64,000 nucleotides of DNA from NCBI GenBank assembly GCA_037189985.1, contig JBBCJX010000029.1:1-64000 (forward strand), in the 5' to 3' direction. Each line of letters begins with the position of its first letter. Position 1 is the first letter of the stretch. The notes below the pieces were generated by a model. It had not been told where the DNA came from. It saw nothing but the letters and a program-made list of their open reading frames with translations, and did no database searches. The translations under genes were made by a program, and so were the position numbers. Source of the stretch: UBA2031 sp037189985. Lineage in GTDB: Bacteria; Pseudomonadota; Gammaproteobacteria; Pseudomonadales; Moraxellaceae. This document shows, piece by piece, positions 48,818 through 58,664 of this stretch.

Positions 48818-51385
48818 CTACATCAGTTTTTTGAGGGCATAGAGCAGTTCCAGTGCCTCACGAGGACTGAGGTTGTCAGGAGCGATTTCTGCCAGCTTGC
48901 GTTCGACTGCACTGGGGCCGCTGGCGAAAAGGTCGTTCTGCAAAGGGCTGCTGGCTGGTGCACTCAGTATCTGGGTACGTACTTCCTGGTTTTCCAACTG
49001 GGCGAGCTTTGAGCGGGCCTGCTGGATGACCTTGGCGGGGATGCCTGCCAGTTGAGCTACCTGCAGGCCATAACTCTGGCTGGCCGGGCCTGCCTTGACG
49101 CTGTGCAGGAACAGGATGCGGTCACCGTGCTCGGCAGCGGCAAGATGGACATTGACCACGCCCTCATCCTGGTCGGGTAGTGTGGTCAGCTCGAAGTAAT
49201 GGGTGGCAAAGAGCGTCAATGCACGGATTTCCCGTGCCAGATAGTCAGCGGCTGCCCATGCCAGCGACAAGCCATCGAAAGTACTGGTGCCGCGCCCGAC
49301 TTCGTCCATGAGCACCAGGCTTTCGGGTGTGGCGTTGTGCAGGATGTTGGCGGTTTCGGTCATTTCCACCATGAATGTGGAGCGCCCGCCAGCGAGATCG
49401 TCTGAGGAGCCGATACGGGTGAAAATGCGGTCCACCGGGCCGATGCGGGCACTGGCTGCTGGCACGAAACTGCCGATATGGGCCAGCAAGACGATCAGCG
49501 CTGTCTGGCGCATGAAAGTGGACTTACCGCCCATATTGGGGCCGGTGATGACCAGCATGCGGCGTTCCGGGTTCAGCGTGACGGAGTTGGGTGTGAAGGG
49601 GCTGTCCAGCACCTGCTCCACGACCGGGTGACGGCCTGCTTCGATGTGGATGCCAGGCGTGTCGACCAGCTCTGGACACACCAGATTCAGGCTGCAGGCA
49701 CGTTCTGCAAAATTGGCCAGGACATCCAGCTCCGACAGCCCTTCACCAGTCTGTTGTAGCCCGCCGATTTCCATGACCAAGCGATCCAGCAAGTCTTCAT
49801 AAATGGCTTTCTCGCGTGCGAGTGCACGTGATGAAGCCGAGAGCGCCTTGTCTTCAAATGCCTTCAGCTCCGGCGTGATGAAGCGCTCGGCATTCTTCAG
49901 TGTCTGGCGGCGGATGAAATGCGCCGGTGCATTTTCTGACTGGGTACGCGTCAACTCGATGTAGTAGCCGCTGACGCGGTTGTAGCCCACTTTCAGTGTG
50001 GCAATACCCGTGGCTTCGCGCTCACGCTGCTCCAGTTGCAGGAGATAGTCGCCGGCATTGACGCTGATGGCGCGAAGCTCATCCAGTTCGGCATCAAAGC
50101 CAGGAGCGATAACGCCGCCTTCGCGCATGATCATGGGGGGCATTTCAATGATGGCCCGGTTCAACAGGTCATGCAGCGAAGGGTGTTCGCTGATGTGGCG
50201 TGCCATTTCGCGCAGGTGTGCCGTCTGGAATCCCCGCAGGTCGGCTTGCAGCTGGGGTAGTACGGCCAGCGTATCGCGCAGTCGTGAAAGATCTCGCGGA
50301 CGTGCGGACTTGAGGGCGACGCGGGCGAGTATGCGCTCGACATCGCCCACATCCCGCAGGATTTCGCGCAAAGCCTCGAAGCGGTAGTTCTCTTTGAGTT
50401 CCGCAACGGCTTCCTGTCGTCGCTGCAGTGTTGACTGATCACGCAAGGGCTGGTGTAGCCAGCGTCGCAGCATGCGGCTGCCCATGGCGCTGGAGCAGTT
50501 GTCCAGAACCCAAGCGAGGGTATGCTCGAATTCCCCACCGAGGTTTTGTGTGAGCTCCAGGTTGCGGCGTGTAGCGGGATCCAGTTGCAGCGATGTCGTT
50601 GCCGACTCCACACGCAGCCCACGCAAATGCGGTAATGCCGTGCGTTGGGTTTCGCGTGCATAGGACAAAAGCGCGCCAGCGGCGGCAATCCCTTGCGTCA
50701 TTCCTGCACAGCCAAAGCCTTGGAGATCTTTCACCTGGAATTGCTGGCAGAGAGCACGTTCGGCTGCGTCGGCATCAAACTCCCAAGGAAGCAGTTTGCG
50801 CATGCCTCGGCGCTCGGCCATGGTATCCAGCAGCAGGCTGTCTTCCGCAATCAGCAGTTCGGCTGGATTGAGTCTTGCCAGTTCGGCAGCCAGTGATTCG
50901 AGTGTGCTCACTTCCTGCAGGCTGAAGCGTCCGCTGGAGATGTCGAGACTGGCGATGCCCAGGATGTTGCCTTTGCCGTGCACGGCACAAAGCAAGGTGT
51001 CCTGGCGTTCGTCAAGGAAAGCTTCGTCACTGACGGTACCGGGCGTCACGATACGAGCAACAGCCCGCTCCACCGGCCCCTTGCTGGTAGCGGGGTCCCC
51101 TATCTGCTCGCAGATGACGACGGATTCGCCCAGGCGTGTGAGCTTGCCCACATAGGATTCGGCGGCATGGAAAGGCACACCTGCCATGGCGATGGGCTTG
51201 CCCGCTGACTTGCCGCGCGCCGTCAGTGTGATGTCCAGCAGGCGCGAAGCTTTCACGGCGTCGTCAAAAAACAGCTCGTAGAAATCACCCATGCGATAGA
51301 ACACCAGCTCGTTCGGGTGTTCGCGTTTGATGCGCAGGTACTGCTGCATCATGGGCGTATGATCGTTAAGGCTGTCCGTGCTCAT
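48818..51385 (-). CDS. mutS: DNA mismatch repair protein MutS
   Basis: This 855-residue mismatch-recognition ATPase has the N-terminal mismatch-binding Phe-x-Glu motif in FYRMGDFYELF, which wedges into the DNA. The connector, core and clamp domains are followed by the ATPase with Walker A GPNMGGKSTFM, the signature STFMVEM and Walker B LVLMDEVGRGTSTFDG. The C-terminal dimerisation tail (SPREALELLYALKKL) is intact. The length matches MutS of Pseudomonas. It is transcribed away from pncC-recA, with a 149-base divergent gap. Confidence 0.97.
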   Translation of the reverse strand: MSTDSLNDHTPMMQQYLRIKREHPNELVFYRMGDFYELFFDDAVKASRLLDITLTARGKSAGKPIAMAGVPFHAAESYVGKLTRLGESVVICEQIGDPATSKGPVERAVARIVTPGTVSDEAFLDERQDTLLCAVHGKGNILGIASLDISSGRFSLQEVSTLESLAAELARLNPAELLIAEDSLLLDTMAERRGMRKLLPWEFDADAAERALCQQFQVKDLQGFGCAGMTQGIAAAGALLSYARETQRTALPHLRGLRVESATTSLQLDPATRRNLELTQNLGGEFEHTLAWVLDNCSSAMGSRMLRRWLHQPLRDQSTLQRRQEAVAELKENYRFEALREILRDVGDVERILARVALKSARPRDLSRLRDTLAVLPQLQADLRGFQTAHLREMARHISEHPSLHDLLNRAIIEMPPMIMREGGVIAPGFDAELDELRAISVNAGDYLLQLEQREREATGIATLKVGYNRVSGYYIELTRTQSENAPAHFIRRQTLKNAERFITPELKAFEDKALSASSRALAREKAIYEDLLDRLVMEIGGLQQTGEGLSELDVLANFAERACSLNLVCPELVDTPGIHIEAGRHPVVEQVLDSPFTPNSVTLNPERRMLVITGPNMGGKSTFMRQTALIVLLAHIGSFVPAASARIGPVDRIFTRIGSSDDLAGGRSTFMVEMTETANILHNATPESLVLMDEVGRGTSTFDGLSLAWAAADYLAREIRALTLFATHYFELTTLPDQDEGVVNVHLAAAEHGDRILFLHSVKAGPASQSYGLQVAQLAGIPAKVIQQARSKLAQLENQEVRTQILSAPASSPLQNDLFASGPSAVERKLAEIAPDNLSPREALELLYALKKLM

Positions 51386-51534
51386 ACGAATGCTGTCGCT
51401 GTGGGGAAGCGCGGGATGATACGAAGTGATGACGATGGCGACCAGTGCCGTGTCAGGTCATTCTCAGGCGTTGACCGCAGTATCATGCAGAACTGCTGTA
51501 TTCACCCATTCATTCATTGCCCGGAGATTGCCCA

Positions 51535-52050
51535 ATGGCAGAGTCCCGACCGGCTTTTCAGAGCGACATAACACGGCTTGCGGCAGAGGTGGGGCTGGCA
51601 CTGAAGCAGTCAGGCCAAACAGTGGCGACAGCAGAGTCTTGTACAGGTGGTGGTATTGCCGAAGCGCTTACCCGGATTGCCGGTAGCTCTGCATGGTTCG
51701 AACTGGGTTGGGTCACTTATTCCAACAGGGCCAAGCAGCAGGAGCTCAATATTCCCGCTGCCGCTTTCAAGCCGGGGGGAGCTGTCAGTGAGGCTGTTGT
51801 TCAGAAAATGGCAGCGGGAGCCCGTGCTGCTGCCAGTGCCGGCTGGGCAGTGGCGGTAAGCGGGATTGCCGGGCCGGATGGTGGGTCGCCCGACAAGCCA
51901 GTGGGCACTGTCTGGTTTGCCTGGGAGGGGCCGGAGGGCGCCAATACGGAGTGTTGCCGTTTTGCCGGTGATCGAGAGGAGGTACGACAGCAGACCATCA
52001 TTCATGCGCTTTCGGGGCTGTTGTTGCAGATGGGAGTTGCCACTCGCTGA
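51535..52050 (+). CDS. pncC: Nicotinamide-nucleotide amidohydrolase (CinA C-terminal family)
   Basis: This 171-residue protein is the stand-alone CinA C-terminal domain that deamidates NMN to NaMN in NAD recycling. The signature ATAESCTGGGIAEALTRIAG holds the active-site Ser and Cys region, with SNRAKQQELN, AVAVSGIAGPDGG and VGTVWFAW. The ATG at 51535 (MAESRPAF) is preferred over an in-frame TTG at 51517. It directly precedes recA, as in many gammaproteobacteria. Confidence 0.92.
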   Translation: MAESRPAFQSDITRLAAEVGLALKQSGQTVATAESCTGGGIAEALTRIAGSSAWFELGWVTYSNRAKQQELNIPAAAFKPGGAVSEAVVQKMAAGARAAASAGWAVAVSGIAGPDGGSPDKPVGTVWFAWEGPEGANTECCRFAGDREEVRQQTIIHALSGLLLQMGVATR

Positions 52051-52064
52051 AAGCTGTGCGACAG

Positions 52065-52084
52065 TACTGTACGCATGGACAGCA
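52065..52084 (+). promoter_or_regulatory. LexA (SOS) box upstream of recA
   Basis: TACTGTACGCATGGACAGCA contains CTG-N10-CAG with the extended TACTGTA left half. It lies 46-65 bases before the recA start. This supports SOS control of recA. Confidence 0.85.
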
Positions 52085-52129
52085 ATCCCTGACACGTAAC
52101 GTTAGCCCAATTTCCGAAGAGGACCTGTA

Positions 52130-53170
52130 ATGGACGAGAACAAGCAAAAAGCCCTTTCCGCCGCCCTTTCCCAGATTGAAAAGCAGTTCGGCAAAGGCTC
52201 CGTGATGCGTCTTGGCGATCATCCGGCGTCAGGCACCATCCCCTCCATTTCCACAGGTTCCCTTGGTCTTGATATCGCACTGGGCATTGGTGGCCTGCCG
52301 CGCGGCCGCATTGTCGAGATTTATGGTCCTGAGTCTTCAGGCAAGACCACCCTTACCCTGCAAGTGATAGCTGCCTGCCAGCGAGCAGGTGGCACGGCCG
52401 CTTTCGTGGATGCCGAGCATGCCTTGGACCCGACCTATGCCGCCAAGCTGGGTGTCAATGTTGAGGATCTGCTGGTTTCCCAGCCGGATACGGGTGAGCA
52501 GGCCCTGGAAATCACCGACATGCTGGTGCGTTCCAGCGCGGTGGATGTCATCGTGGTGGACTCGGTAGCAGCGCTTACGCCTCGTGCTGAAATCGAAGGT
52601 GAAATGGGCGACTCCCACATGGGGCTGCAGGCACGCCTCATGTCGCAGGCGTTGCGCAAGATTACGGGCAACATCAAGCGCTCCAACACCTTGGTCATCT
52701 TCATCAACCAGATACGCATGAAGATCGGTGTCATGTTCGGCAACCCTGAAACGACCACGGGCGGCAATGCCCTCAAGTTCTATGCCTCCGTCCGCATGGA
52801 TATTCGGCGTATCGGTGCCGTCAAAGAAGGTGAAGAGGTCGTAGGTTCCGAAACCCGCGTGAAGGTGGTCAAGAACAAGGTGGCTCCTCCTTTCAAAGAG
52901 GCTGAATTCCAGATTCTCTATGGCCAGGGTATCAATCGTTTGGGAGAAATCGTTGATCTGGGTGTGAAGCTTGGTCTCGTCGACAAGGCCGGCGCTTGGT
53001 ATGCCTATCAGGGCAACAAGATAGGCCAGGGCAAAGGTAATGCCTGCAAATACCTTGATGAAAACCCTTCCATTGCCCAGGCCATAGAAAAGCAGATTCG
53101 CGAGCAGCTGATTGGTGATGTTGTTCCTGTGGCAGAAGATGCCGATAGCTTTGATGAAGCAGACGTCTGA
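52130..53170 (+). CDS. recA: Recombinase RecA
   Basis: This 346-residue recombinase has Walker A GPESSGKTTLT, Walker B VIVVDSVAAL, the DNA-binding loop L1 region EGEMGDSHMGLQARLMSQAL, and the L2 region beginning IRMKIGVMFGNPETTTGGNA. The acidic C-terminal tail ends DADSFDEADV. It drives homologous recombination and LexA cleavage. The start is preceded by GAGGA. recX overlaps its end by 17 bases. Confidence 0.98.
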   Translation: MDENKQKALSAALSQIEKQFGKGSVMRLGDHPASGTIPSISTGSLGLDIALGIGGLPRGRIVEIYGPESSGKTTLTLQVIAACQRAGGTAAFVDAEHALDPTYAAKLGVNVEDLLVSQPDTGEQALEITDMLVRSSAVDVIVVDSVAALTPRAEIEGEMGDSHMGLQARLMSQALRKITGNIKRSNTLVIFINQIRMKIGVMFGNPETTTGGNALKFYASVRMDIRRIGAVKEGEEVVGSETRVKVVKNKVAPPFKEAEFQILYGQGINRLGEIVDLGVKLGLVDKAGAWYAYQGNKIGQGKGNACKYLDENPSIAQAIEKQIREQLIGDVVPVAEDADSFDEADV

Positions 53171-53654
53171 AGCCCAGTTCTCCGAGGGGAGGGATGAACC
53201 CTCCCCGGAGTTCCTGAAGGGCCGCGCCTTGGCCATGCTGGGTCGGCGCGAACACTCTCGTACCGAGCTTCGTCGCAGGCTATTGGACCTGGGAGGGCAA
53301 TCAGAGCAGGTTGATGACCTGCTGGAAGAGCTCGTCAGGCGTCGTTTGCAGTCGGATGAGCGGTTTGCGGAGGTTTTTGTCCGCAGCCGGGCAGAGCGTG
53401 GTTACGGGCCAGTAGTCATCCTGGCAGACCTCAAGAGTCGTGGTCTTGCGGCTGATGAGGCACAGGGCTTCTTGTCTGCCAGTGGCTACGACTGGAGCGA
53501 GCAGGCTGTGAAGGCCCGTGACAGACGCTTTGGTGCATCCTTGCCCAAAGAAGCCAGGGACAAGGCAAGACAACTGCGTTTTCTTCAATATCGGGGCTTT
53601 ACGGGCGCCCAGTCCGGTCATGCGCTTCGCTGCGGCGCGGTTGAGGAAGGCTGA
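53154..53654 (+). CDS. recX: RecA regulator RecX
   Basis: This 166-residue helical protein has the three tandem three-helix repeats of RecX: KGRALAMLGRREHSRTELRR, EELVRRRLQSDERFAEVFVR with RAERGYGP, and a third near the C-terminus. RecX inhibits RecA filament growth. The ATG at 53154 overlaps the recA end by 17 bases in another frame, which implies co-translation. Its ribosome site is weak, and upstream Met codons at 53112 and 53139 are alternatives. Confidence 0.9.
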   Translation: MKQTSEAQFSEGRDEPSPEFLKGRALAMLGRREHSRTELRRRLLDLGGQSEQVDDLLEELVRRRLQSDERFAEVFVRSRAERGYGPVVILADLKSRGLAADEAQGFLSASGYDWSEQAVKARDRRFGASLPKEARDKARQLRFLQYRGFTGAQSGHALRCGAVEEG

Positions 53655-53741
53655 TTTTGAGGCCTGTTTCTTCCTTCCCATGGGGCTTGGCCGCTCGCTA
53701 AATACCCCGGTTTTCCCCTACGAATCAGACGCTTGTGCCGC

Positions 53742-53747
53742 TATAAT
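53742..53747 (+). promoter_or_regulatory. Candidate -10 element before alaS
   Basis: TATAAT lies 70 bases before alaS. No good -35 element is seen at 17 bases, so an activator or extended contacts may be needed. Confidence 0.4.
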
Positions 53748-53816
53748 CGCCGGTCTTTTCCAGCCGTCCGTCCCGCTGCATGTTGCCAGTCCGGGAGACA
53801 AAGCCCGGAGTACTGC

Positions 53817-56444
53817 ATGAAGAGCGCCGCCATCCGCGAAGCCTTTCTCCGTTTTTTCGAAGAAAAGGGTCACACCCGTGTGGCTTCAAGCTCGCTCATT
53901 CCGGCCAATGATCCGACATTGCTGTTTACCAATGCCGGTATGAACCAGTTCAAGGACTGTTTTCTGGGGCTGGACAAGCGTGCATATACGCGTGCGGTTT
54001 CGTCACAGAAGTGTGTGCGTGCCGGTGGCAAGCATAATGATCTCGAAAATGTGGGCTATACCGCCCGCCATCACACCTTCTTCGAGATGTTGGGTAATTT
54101 CAGCTTTGGTGATTACTTCAAGCGCGATGCCATTGCTTATGCTTGGGAGTTCCTGACTTCGCCATCCTGGCTGAACATTCCTCGGGAAAAGCTCTGGGTC
54201 ACTGTCTATGCGACGGATGACGAGGCCTATGCACTCTGGAAGGACGAGGTTGGTGTGCCAGCTGAGCGCATCATCCGCATCGGAGACAACAAGGGTGCGC
54301 CTTATGCTTCTGATAATTTCTGGGCCATGGGTGATACCGGTCCTTGCGGCCCCTGCACGGAAATTTTCTATGATCACGGTGCCGATGTTGCCGGAGGCCC
54401 TCCGGGCTCACCGGATGAAGACGGTGACCGCTACATAGAAATCTGGAACAACGTCTTCATGCAGTTCAACCGTACGGCGGACGGGATATTGCATCCGTTG
54501 CCGGCGCCATCCGTGGATACAGGGATGGGGCTGGAGCGTATTTCTGCCGTCATGCAGCACGTCCATTCCAATTATGAGATTGATCTTTTCCAGAGCCTGC
54601 TGAATGCGGGAGCGCAAGCGATCGGCTGCAAGAATGAAGGGCAGGCGTCGCTCAAGGTGGTGGCAGATCACATCCGCTCTTGTTCTTTCCTCATTGCCGA
54701 TGGCGTGACGCCATCGAATGAAGGCCGCGGGTATGTGTTACGTCGCATCATTCGCCGCGCCTGCCGGCACGGCAACAAGCTGGGTGCTGTCGGCCCGTTC
54801 TTCCACCGGATCGTGGCGGCCCTTGCCCAGGAAATGGGCGAGGCCTATCCCGAGTTGAAGACGCAGCAAGCGCATATCGAGCGCACGCTGAAGACTGAAG
54901 AGGAGCAGTTTGCCAAGACGCTGGAGCAAGGACTCAAACTGCTTGAACAGGACCTCGCCGGGCTCAAGGGCACGATGATTCCCGGAAAAATAGTCTTCAA
55001 GCTGTATGACACTTATGGCTTTCCTGATGATCTTACGGGTGACATTGCGCGTGAGCGCGGCCTGACACTGGACATGGCGGGTTTTGAGCAGGCCATGAAA
55101 GAGCAACGCGAGCGCTCCCAGGAAGCCGGCAAGTTTGATCTGGATTACAACTCGCTGATCAAGGTGGAGGTCGATACCCGATTTACAGGCTATGAGGGCA
55201 CTCAGGGCTCGGGTTGCGTCATCGCCCTTTTCAAGGGAGCCGACAAGGTTGCTTCGCTCAACGAAGGAGAGCAGGGCGTTGTGGTGCTGGACAGTACACC
55301 GTTCTATGCCGAATCCGGTGGGCAGGCAGGTGATACGGGTTACCTTGATGCAGGCAGTCATCGTTTTGAAGTTCGTGATACCACGAAGGTGGGGGGTGCC
55401 CACCTTCATCATGGTGTCCTGACACGAGGCAGTCTGAGTGTCGGTGAGGAAGTGAAAGCAGAGGTGGACAGCGGTTTGCGTGAGGCCACCAAACGCAACC
55501 ATTCCGCCACTCACCTGATGCATGCTGCACTGCGCAAAATCTTGGGCAGCCATGTCCAACAGAAAGGGTCGCTGGTCTGCGCCGATTACCTGCGTTTCGA
55601 TTTTTCCCAGCCGGAGGCCATCAAACCGGAGCAACTTGCTGCCATTGAGGCATTGGTGAATGCCGAAGTGTTGGCAAACCAGCCCGTGCAGACAGAGATC
55701 ATGGAAATCGAGGCCGCCAGGGCCAAGGGTGCAATGGCCCTGTTTGGCGAGAAATATGGCGATACTGTGCGTGTGCTCAGCATGGGCACGCCCGGCTTTT
55801 CCATCGAATTGTGTGGCGGAACACATGTTTCCCGTACGGGTGATATCGGTTTGTTCAAGATCACCAGTGAAGGTGGTGTGGCATCCGGCGTGCGACGCAT
55901 TGAGGCTCGGACCGGCACAGGCGCCTTGGATTACGTGAATGCCGGTGAAAGTGCTCTGGCAGAAGTTGCAGCAGTGCTGCGTGCTCCTGTCACTCAAGCG
56001 GCCGAGAAAGTGCGTCAGCTTGCCGAGCGTAACCGTGATCTTGAGAAGGAGCTTGATCGTCTCAAGATGAAACTGGCGGCATCGGCCGGCGATGAGCTGC
56101 TCGCAAATGCCGTCGCTGTAGGTTTTGCCAAGGTTCTTGCTGCACGTCTTGACGGAGTGGACCCCAAATCCTTGCGAGACACCATGGATCAGCTTCGCAA
56201 CAAACTGGGCTCGAGCGTGGTGGTGTTGTCTGCCGTCACGGATGGCAAAGTCAGTCTGGTCGTGGGCGTCAGCGCGGACCTCACTGCCAAGATAAAGGCG
56301 GGTGAACTGGTGGCTTTCCTCGCCCAGCAAGTAGGTGGCAAAGGCGGTGGTCGCCCGGACATGGCCCAGGCAGGTGGCAATGATGCAGCCCAGTTGCCAG
56401 TTGCACTGGCTTCGGTGCAGGGTTTTGTCCGCGAAAGAATCTGA
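53817..56444 (+). CDS. alaS: Alanyl-tRNA synthetase
   Basis: This 875-residue enzyme charges tRNA-Ala. The class II aminoacylation core begins KSAAIREAFLRFFEEKGHTR with the motif 2 region RKCVR-type SSQKCVRAGGKHND. The editing domain has HSATH and, later, LCGGTHVSRTGD, both zinc-binding and needed to clear mischarged Ser or Gly. The C-terminal C-Ala domain ends with the glycine-rich GGKGGGRPDMAQAGG. The start at 53817 has CGGAG upstream. It lies between recX and lysC, as in Pseudomonas. Confidence 0.97.
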   Translation: MKSAAIREAFLRFFEEKGHTRVASSSLIPANDPTLLFTNAGMNQFKDCFLGLDKRAYTRAVSSQKCVRAGGKHNDLENVGYTARHHTFFEMLGNFSFGDYFKRDAIAYAWEFLTSPSWLNIPREKLWVTVYATDDEAYALWKDEVGVPAERIIRIGDNKGAPYASDNFWAMGDTGPCGPCTEIFYDHGADVAGGPPGSPDEDGDRYIEIWNNVFMQFNRTADGILHPLPAPSVDTGMGLERISAVMQHVHSNYEIDLFQSLLNAGAQAIGCKNEGQASLKVVADHIRSCSFLIADGVTPSNEGRGYVLRRIIRRACRHGNKLGAVGPFFHRIVAALAQEMGEAYPELKTQQAHIERTLKTEEEQFAKTLEQGLKLLEQDLAGLKGTMIPGKIVFKLYDTYGFPDDLTGDIARERGLTLDMAGFEQAMKEQRERSQEAGKFDLDYNSLIKVEVDTRFTGYEGTQGSGCVIALFKGADKVASLNEGEQGVVVLDSTPFYAESGGQAGDTGYLDAGSHRFEVRDTTKVGGAHLHHGVLTRGSLSVGEEVKAEVDSGLREATKRNHSATHLMHAALRKILGSHVQQKGSLVCADYLRFDFSQPEAIKPEQLAAIEALVNAEVLANQPVQTEIMEIEAARAKGAMALFGEKYGDTVRVLSMGTPGFSIELCGGTHVSRTGDIGLFKITSEGGVASGVRRIEARTGTGALDYVNAGESALAEVAAVLRAPVTQAAEKVRQLAERNRDLEKELDRLKMKLAASAGDELLANAVAVGFAKVLAARLDGVDPKSLRDTMDQLRNKLGSSVVVLSAVTDGKVSLVVGVSADLTAKIKAGELVAFLAQQVGGKGGGRPDMAQAGGNDAAQLPVALASVQGFVRERI

Positions 56445-56487
56445 AATGAAAAGGGCGCCTTTGGGTGCATGAGGGTGTAGACAGAAA

Positions 56488-57714
56488 ATGGCACTGATTG
56501 TTCAGAAATACGGTGGTACTTCAGTGGGTACCCCGGAGCGTATCGAAGCCGTTGCGGCGCGCGTGAAGCGCTGGCACGACAAGGGCAACGACATCATCGT
56601 CGTGGTATCGGCCATGAGTGGCGAGACCAACCGTCTTATCGCCTTGGCCAAGGCCATCATGCCGGAGCCTGATCCGCGTGAGCTGGATGTCATGGTATCC
56701 ACGGGCGAGCAGGTCACGATCGGCCTTTTGGCCATGGCATTGAAGAAGATCGGTATCGATGCCAAATCCTATACCGGGCCGCAGGTCGCCATCCGTACCG
56801 ACAGCTCTTTCACCAAGGCACGCATCGAGTCGATTGATGATGCGCGCATCAGGGCTGATATTGCTTTGCGCCGGGTGATCATTGTCGCCGGATTCCAGGG
56901 GGCAGACAGTGAAGGCAACATCACTACCTTGGGCCGTGGTGGTTCTGATACGACTGGCGTGGCTCTGGCGGCTGCCCTGAAGGCGGATGAATGCCAGATT
57001 TATACGGATGTGGATGGTGTCTACACCACTGATCCGCGCGTCGTGCCGCAGGCCCGGCGCTTGGATCGCATCACTTTCGAGGAAATGCTGGAGATGGCCT
57101 CGCTGGGCTCCAAGGTCCTGCAAATCCGCTCCGTTGAATTCGCAGGCAAATACAATGTGCCGCTGCGTGTGCTGTCGAGCTTCACTGACGAAGGCGAGGG
57201 CACCCTGATTACTGTTGACGAGGAAACCATGGAACAGCCAGTTATCTCCGGAATCGCCTTCAATCGTGACGAAACCAAGATCACCGTACGTGGTGTGCCC
57301 GACACGCCTGGTATTGCGTTCCGTATCCTCGGGCCGGTCAGTGATGCCAACATCGAAGTGGACATGATCGTGCAGAACGTGGCGGCGGATAACACCACCG
57401 ACTTCACGTTCACGGTTGCCCGTGGCGAGCTCAAGAAGGCGCTGGGTGTCCTGGAGGCCGTTGCCAAGGACATTGGTGCCCGTGAAGTGGTGGGTGACGA
57501 CAAGATATGCAAGGTTTCGCTCGTGGGCGTGGGCATGCGCTCCCATGCCGGCGTCGCCAGCAAGATGTTTGGAGTGCTGGCCAAAGAAGGCATCAACATC
57601 CAGATGATCTCTACTTCTGAAATCAAGATTTCTGTCGTGGTGGAAGAGAAGTACCTGGAACTTGCCGTACGCGCCTTGCATACCGCATTTGGCTTGGATA
57701 GCCCTGCAGCCTGA
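56488..57714 (+). CDS. lysC: Aspartokinase
   Basis: This 408-residue aspartate kinase makes the first step to Lys, Thr and Met. The kinase domain has VQKYGGTSVG, the SAMSGETNRLI loop, and LGRGGSDTTGVALAA for substrate binding. Two ACT domains at the C-terminus sense end products (KITVRGVPDTPGIAFRILG and KVSLVGVGMRSHAGVASKMF). In this family an internal start often yields a separate beta subunit of the ACT domains. It follows alaS by 43 bases and is followed by a stem-loop and csrA. Confidence 0.95.
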   Translation: MALIVQKYGGTSVGTPERIEAVAARVKRWHDKGNDIIVVVSAMSGETNRLIALAKAIMPEPDPRELDVMVSTGEQVTIGLLAMALKKIGIDAKSYTGPQVAIRTDSSFTKARIESIDDARIRADIALRRVIIVAGFQGADSEGNITTLGRGGSDTTGVALAAALKADECQIYTDVDGVYTTDPRVVPQARRLDRITFEEMLEMASLGSKVLQIRSVEFAGKYNVPLRVLSSFTDEGEGTLITVDEETMEQPVISGIAFNRDETKITVRGVPDTPGIAFRILGPVSDANIEVDMIVQNVAADNTTDFTFTVARGELKKALGVLEAVAKDIGAREVVGDDKICKVSLVGVGMRSHAGVASKMFGVLAKEGINIQMISTSEIKISVVVEEKYLELAVRALHTAFGLDSPAA

Positions 57715-57723
57715 CTGATGGCT

Positions 57724-57760
57724 GGTGGGGCGCCTTGTAAATTGGCACGGGCGCCCCACC
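57724..57760 (+). terminator. Hairpin after lysC
   Basis: GGTGGGGCGCC and GGCGCCCCACC form an 11-bp GC-rich stem with a 15-base loop, 9 bases after lysC. No T-run follows, so some read-through to csrA is possible. Confidence 0.6.
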
Positions 57761-57881
57761 TGACTCTCATGCGTTAGATGTTTTTGATTTATAGGGTTGT
57801 CTGGTCAATACTGGCCAAACTGTGCCGAAGCTGCCCGAGGCTGATCCCCGGGATGCCAGCGATATTCAAAGGAGAAAGGCA

Positions 57882-58073
57882 ATGCTGATTCTGACTCGCC
57901 GCGTGGGTGAGACCCTGATGGTAGGTGACGAAGTCACTGTGACGGTGCTCGGGGTAAAGGGTAATCAGGTACGTATCGGCGTGAATGCACCGAAGGAAGT
58001 TGCTGTCCATCGTGAGGAAATCTACCAGCGCATCCAGCGCGAGAAGTCAGGTGATCACGATCACGACGACTGA
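57882..58073 (+). CDS. csrA: Carbon storage regulator CsrA/RsmA
   Basis: This 63-residue RNA-binding protein recognises GGA motifs in mRNA leaders. The family start MLILTRRVGETLMVGDEVTV and the RNA-contact region VRIGVNAPKEVAVHREEIY are complete, including the key C-terminal Arg near HREEIYQRI. The AAGGAG ribosome site fixes the start at 57882. It lies between lysC and tRNA-Ser, as in Pseudomonas. An RsmZ-like antagonist RNA is encoded 10 kb away at 48158. Confidence 0.97.
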   Translation: MLILTRRVGETLMVGDEVTVTVLGVKGNQVRIGVNAPKEVAVHREEIYQRIQREKSGDHDHDD

Positions 58074-58127
58074 AGCCGCGCACTCCTCACCCCCCCTCAA
58101 GTGGCTGCATATTTATGGCCACAAAAG

Positions 58128-58165
58128 AAAACCGAGACGTTTCTCCCTGAAAGCGTCTCGGTTTT
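58128..58165. terminator. Bidirectional terminator after csrA
   Basis: AAAACCGAGACG and CGTCTCGGTTTT form a 12-bp stem with a 14-base loop, 55 bases after the csrA stop. Confidence 0.85.
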
Positions 58166-58402
58166 GCATTGTCAGATCCCTCTGACTCTTCCTGACGGCT
58201 TGTGACCAATCCTTGGTCGCATCCTTGCGCCGTGAAAGAAGTATCTCTTTCTTCCGGTGGGCTGTATGCCGGTGATCGCCCAAGCTCTTGTAGGAAATTC
58301 GCCATATCTGCGGTTGGCATCGGGATTGTGGCAGGAAGCTACTGATTTTCCCCGTTTTTGTCTTTTCAAGCGGGGGTGGGCTGAGTATGATTGCGCGCTC
58401 GC

Positions 58403-58493
58403 GGAGAGGTGGCCGAGAGGCCGAAGGCGCTCCCCTGCTAAGGGAGTACACCTCAAAAGGGTGTCGGGGGTTCGAATCCCCCCCTCTCCGCCA
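58403..58493 (+). tRNA. tRNA-Ser (GCT anticodon)
   Basis: A 91-base class II tRNA with encoded CCA. The acceptor stem is GGAGAGG/CCTCTCC. The anticodon GCT is at 58437-58439 in CTGCTAA, a long variable arm follows, and the T-loop is GGTTCGAATCC. A -10-like TATGAT lies at 58386. Reads AGC and AGT codons. Confidence 0.97.
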
Positions 58494-58664
58494 TCATATG
58501 CTATCCCCTTGAAAGCCAAGAAAAACCCTTGAACTCAAGTGGATAAAAGCCCTTGCTCCATGTTGGTGCTACACAAACGCTTAATAAGCCTGTGTGCGTG
58601 CCTTACCATTCCCCTCAGTAATGCTCCGCGTGATCAAGGATGGCGTGGGGGCTCTGCTTGTGAC

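Noticed and set aside
54738..56330. A 530-codon minus-strand frame opposite alaS
   Set aside because: The alaS frame has complete synthetase motifs and normal codon use. The antisense frame has no ribosome site or family motif.
56521..57759. A 412-codon minus-strand frame opposite lysC
   Set aside because: lysC has intact kinase and ACT motifs. The antisense frame shows no motif.
58494..58664. Possible integration (attachment) site downstream of tRNA-Ser
   Set aside because: No direct repeat of the tRNA 3' end and no integrase were found. The following genes look chromosomal.
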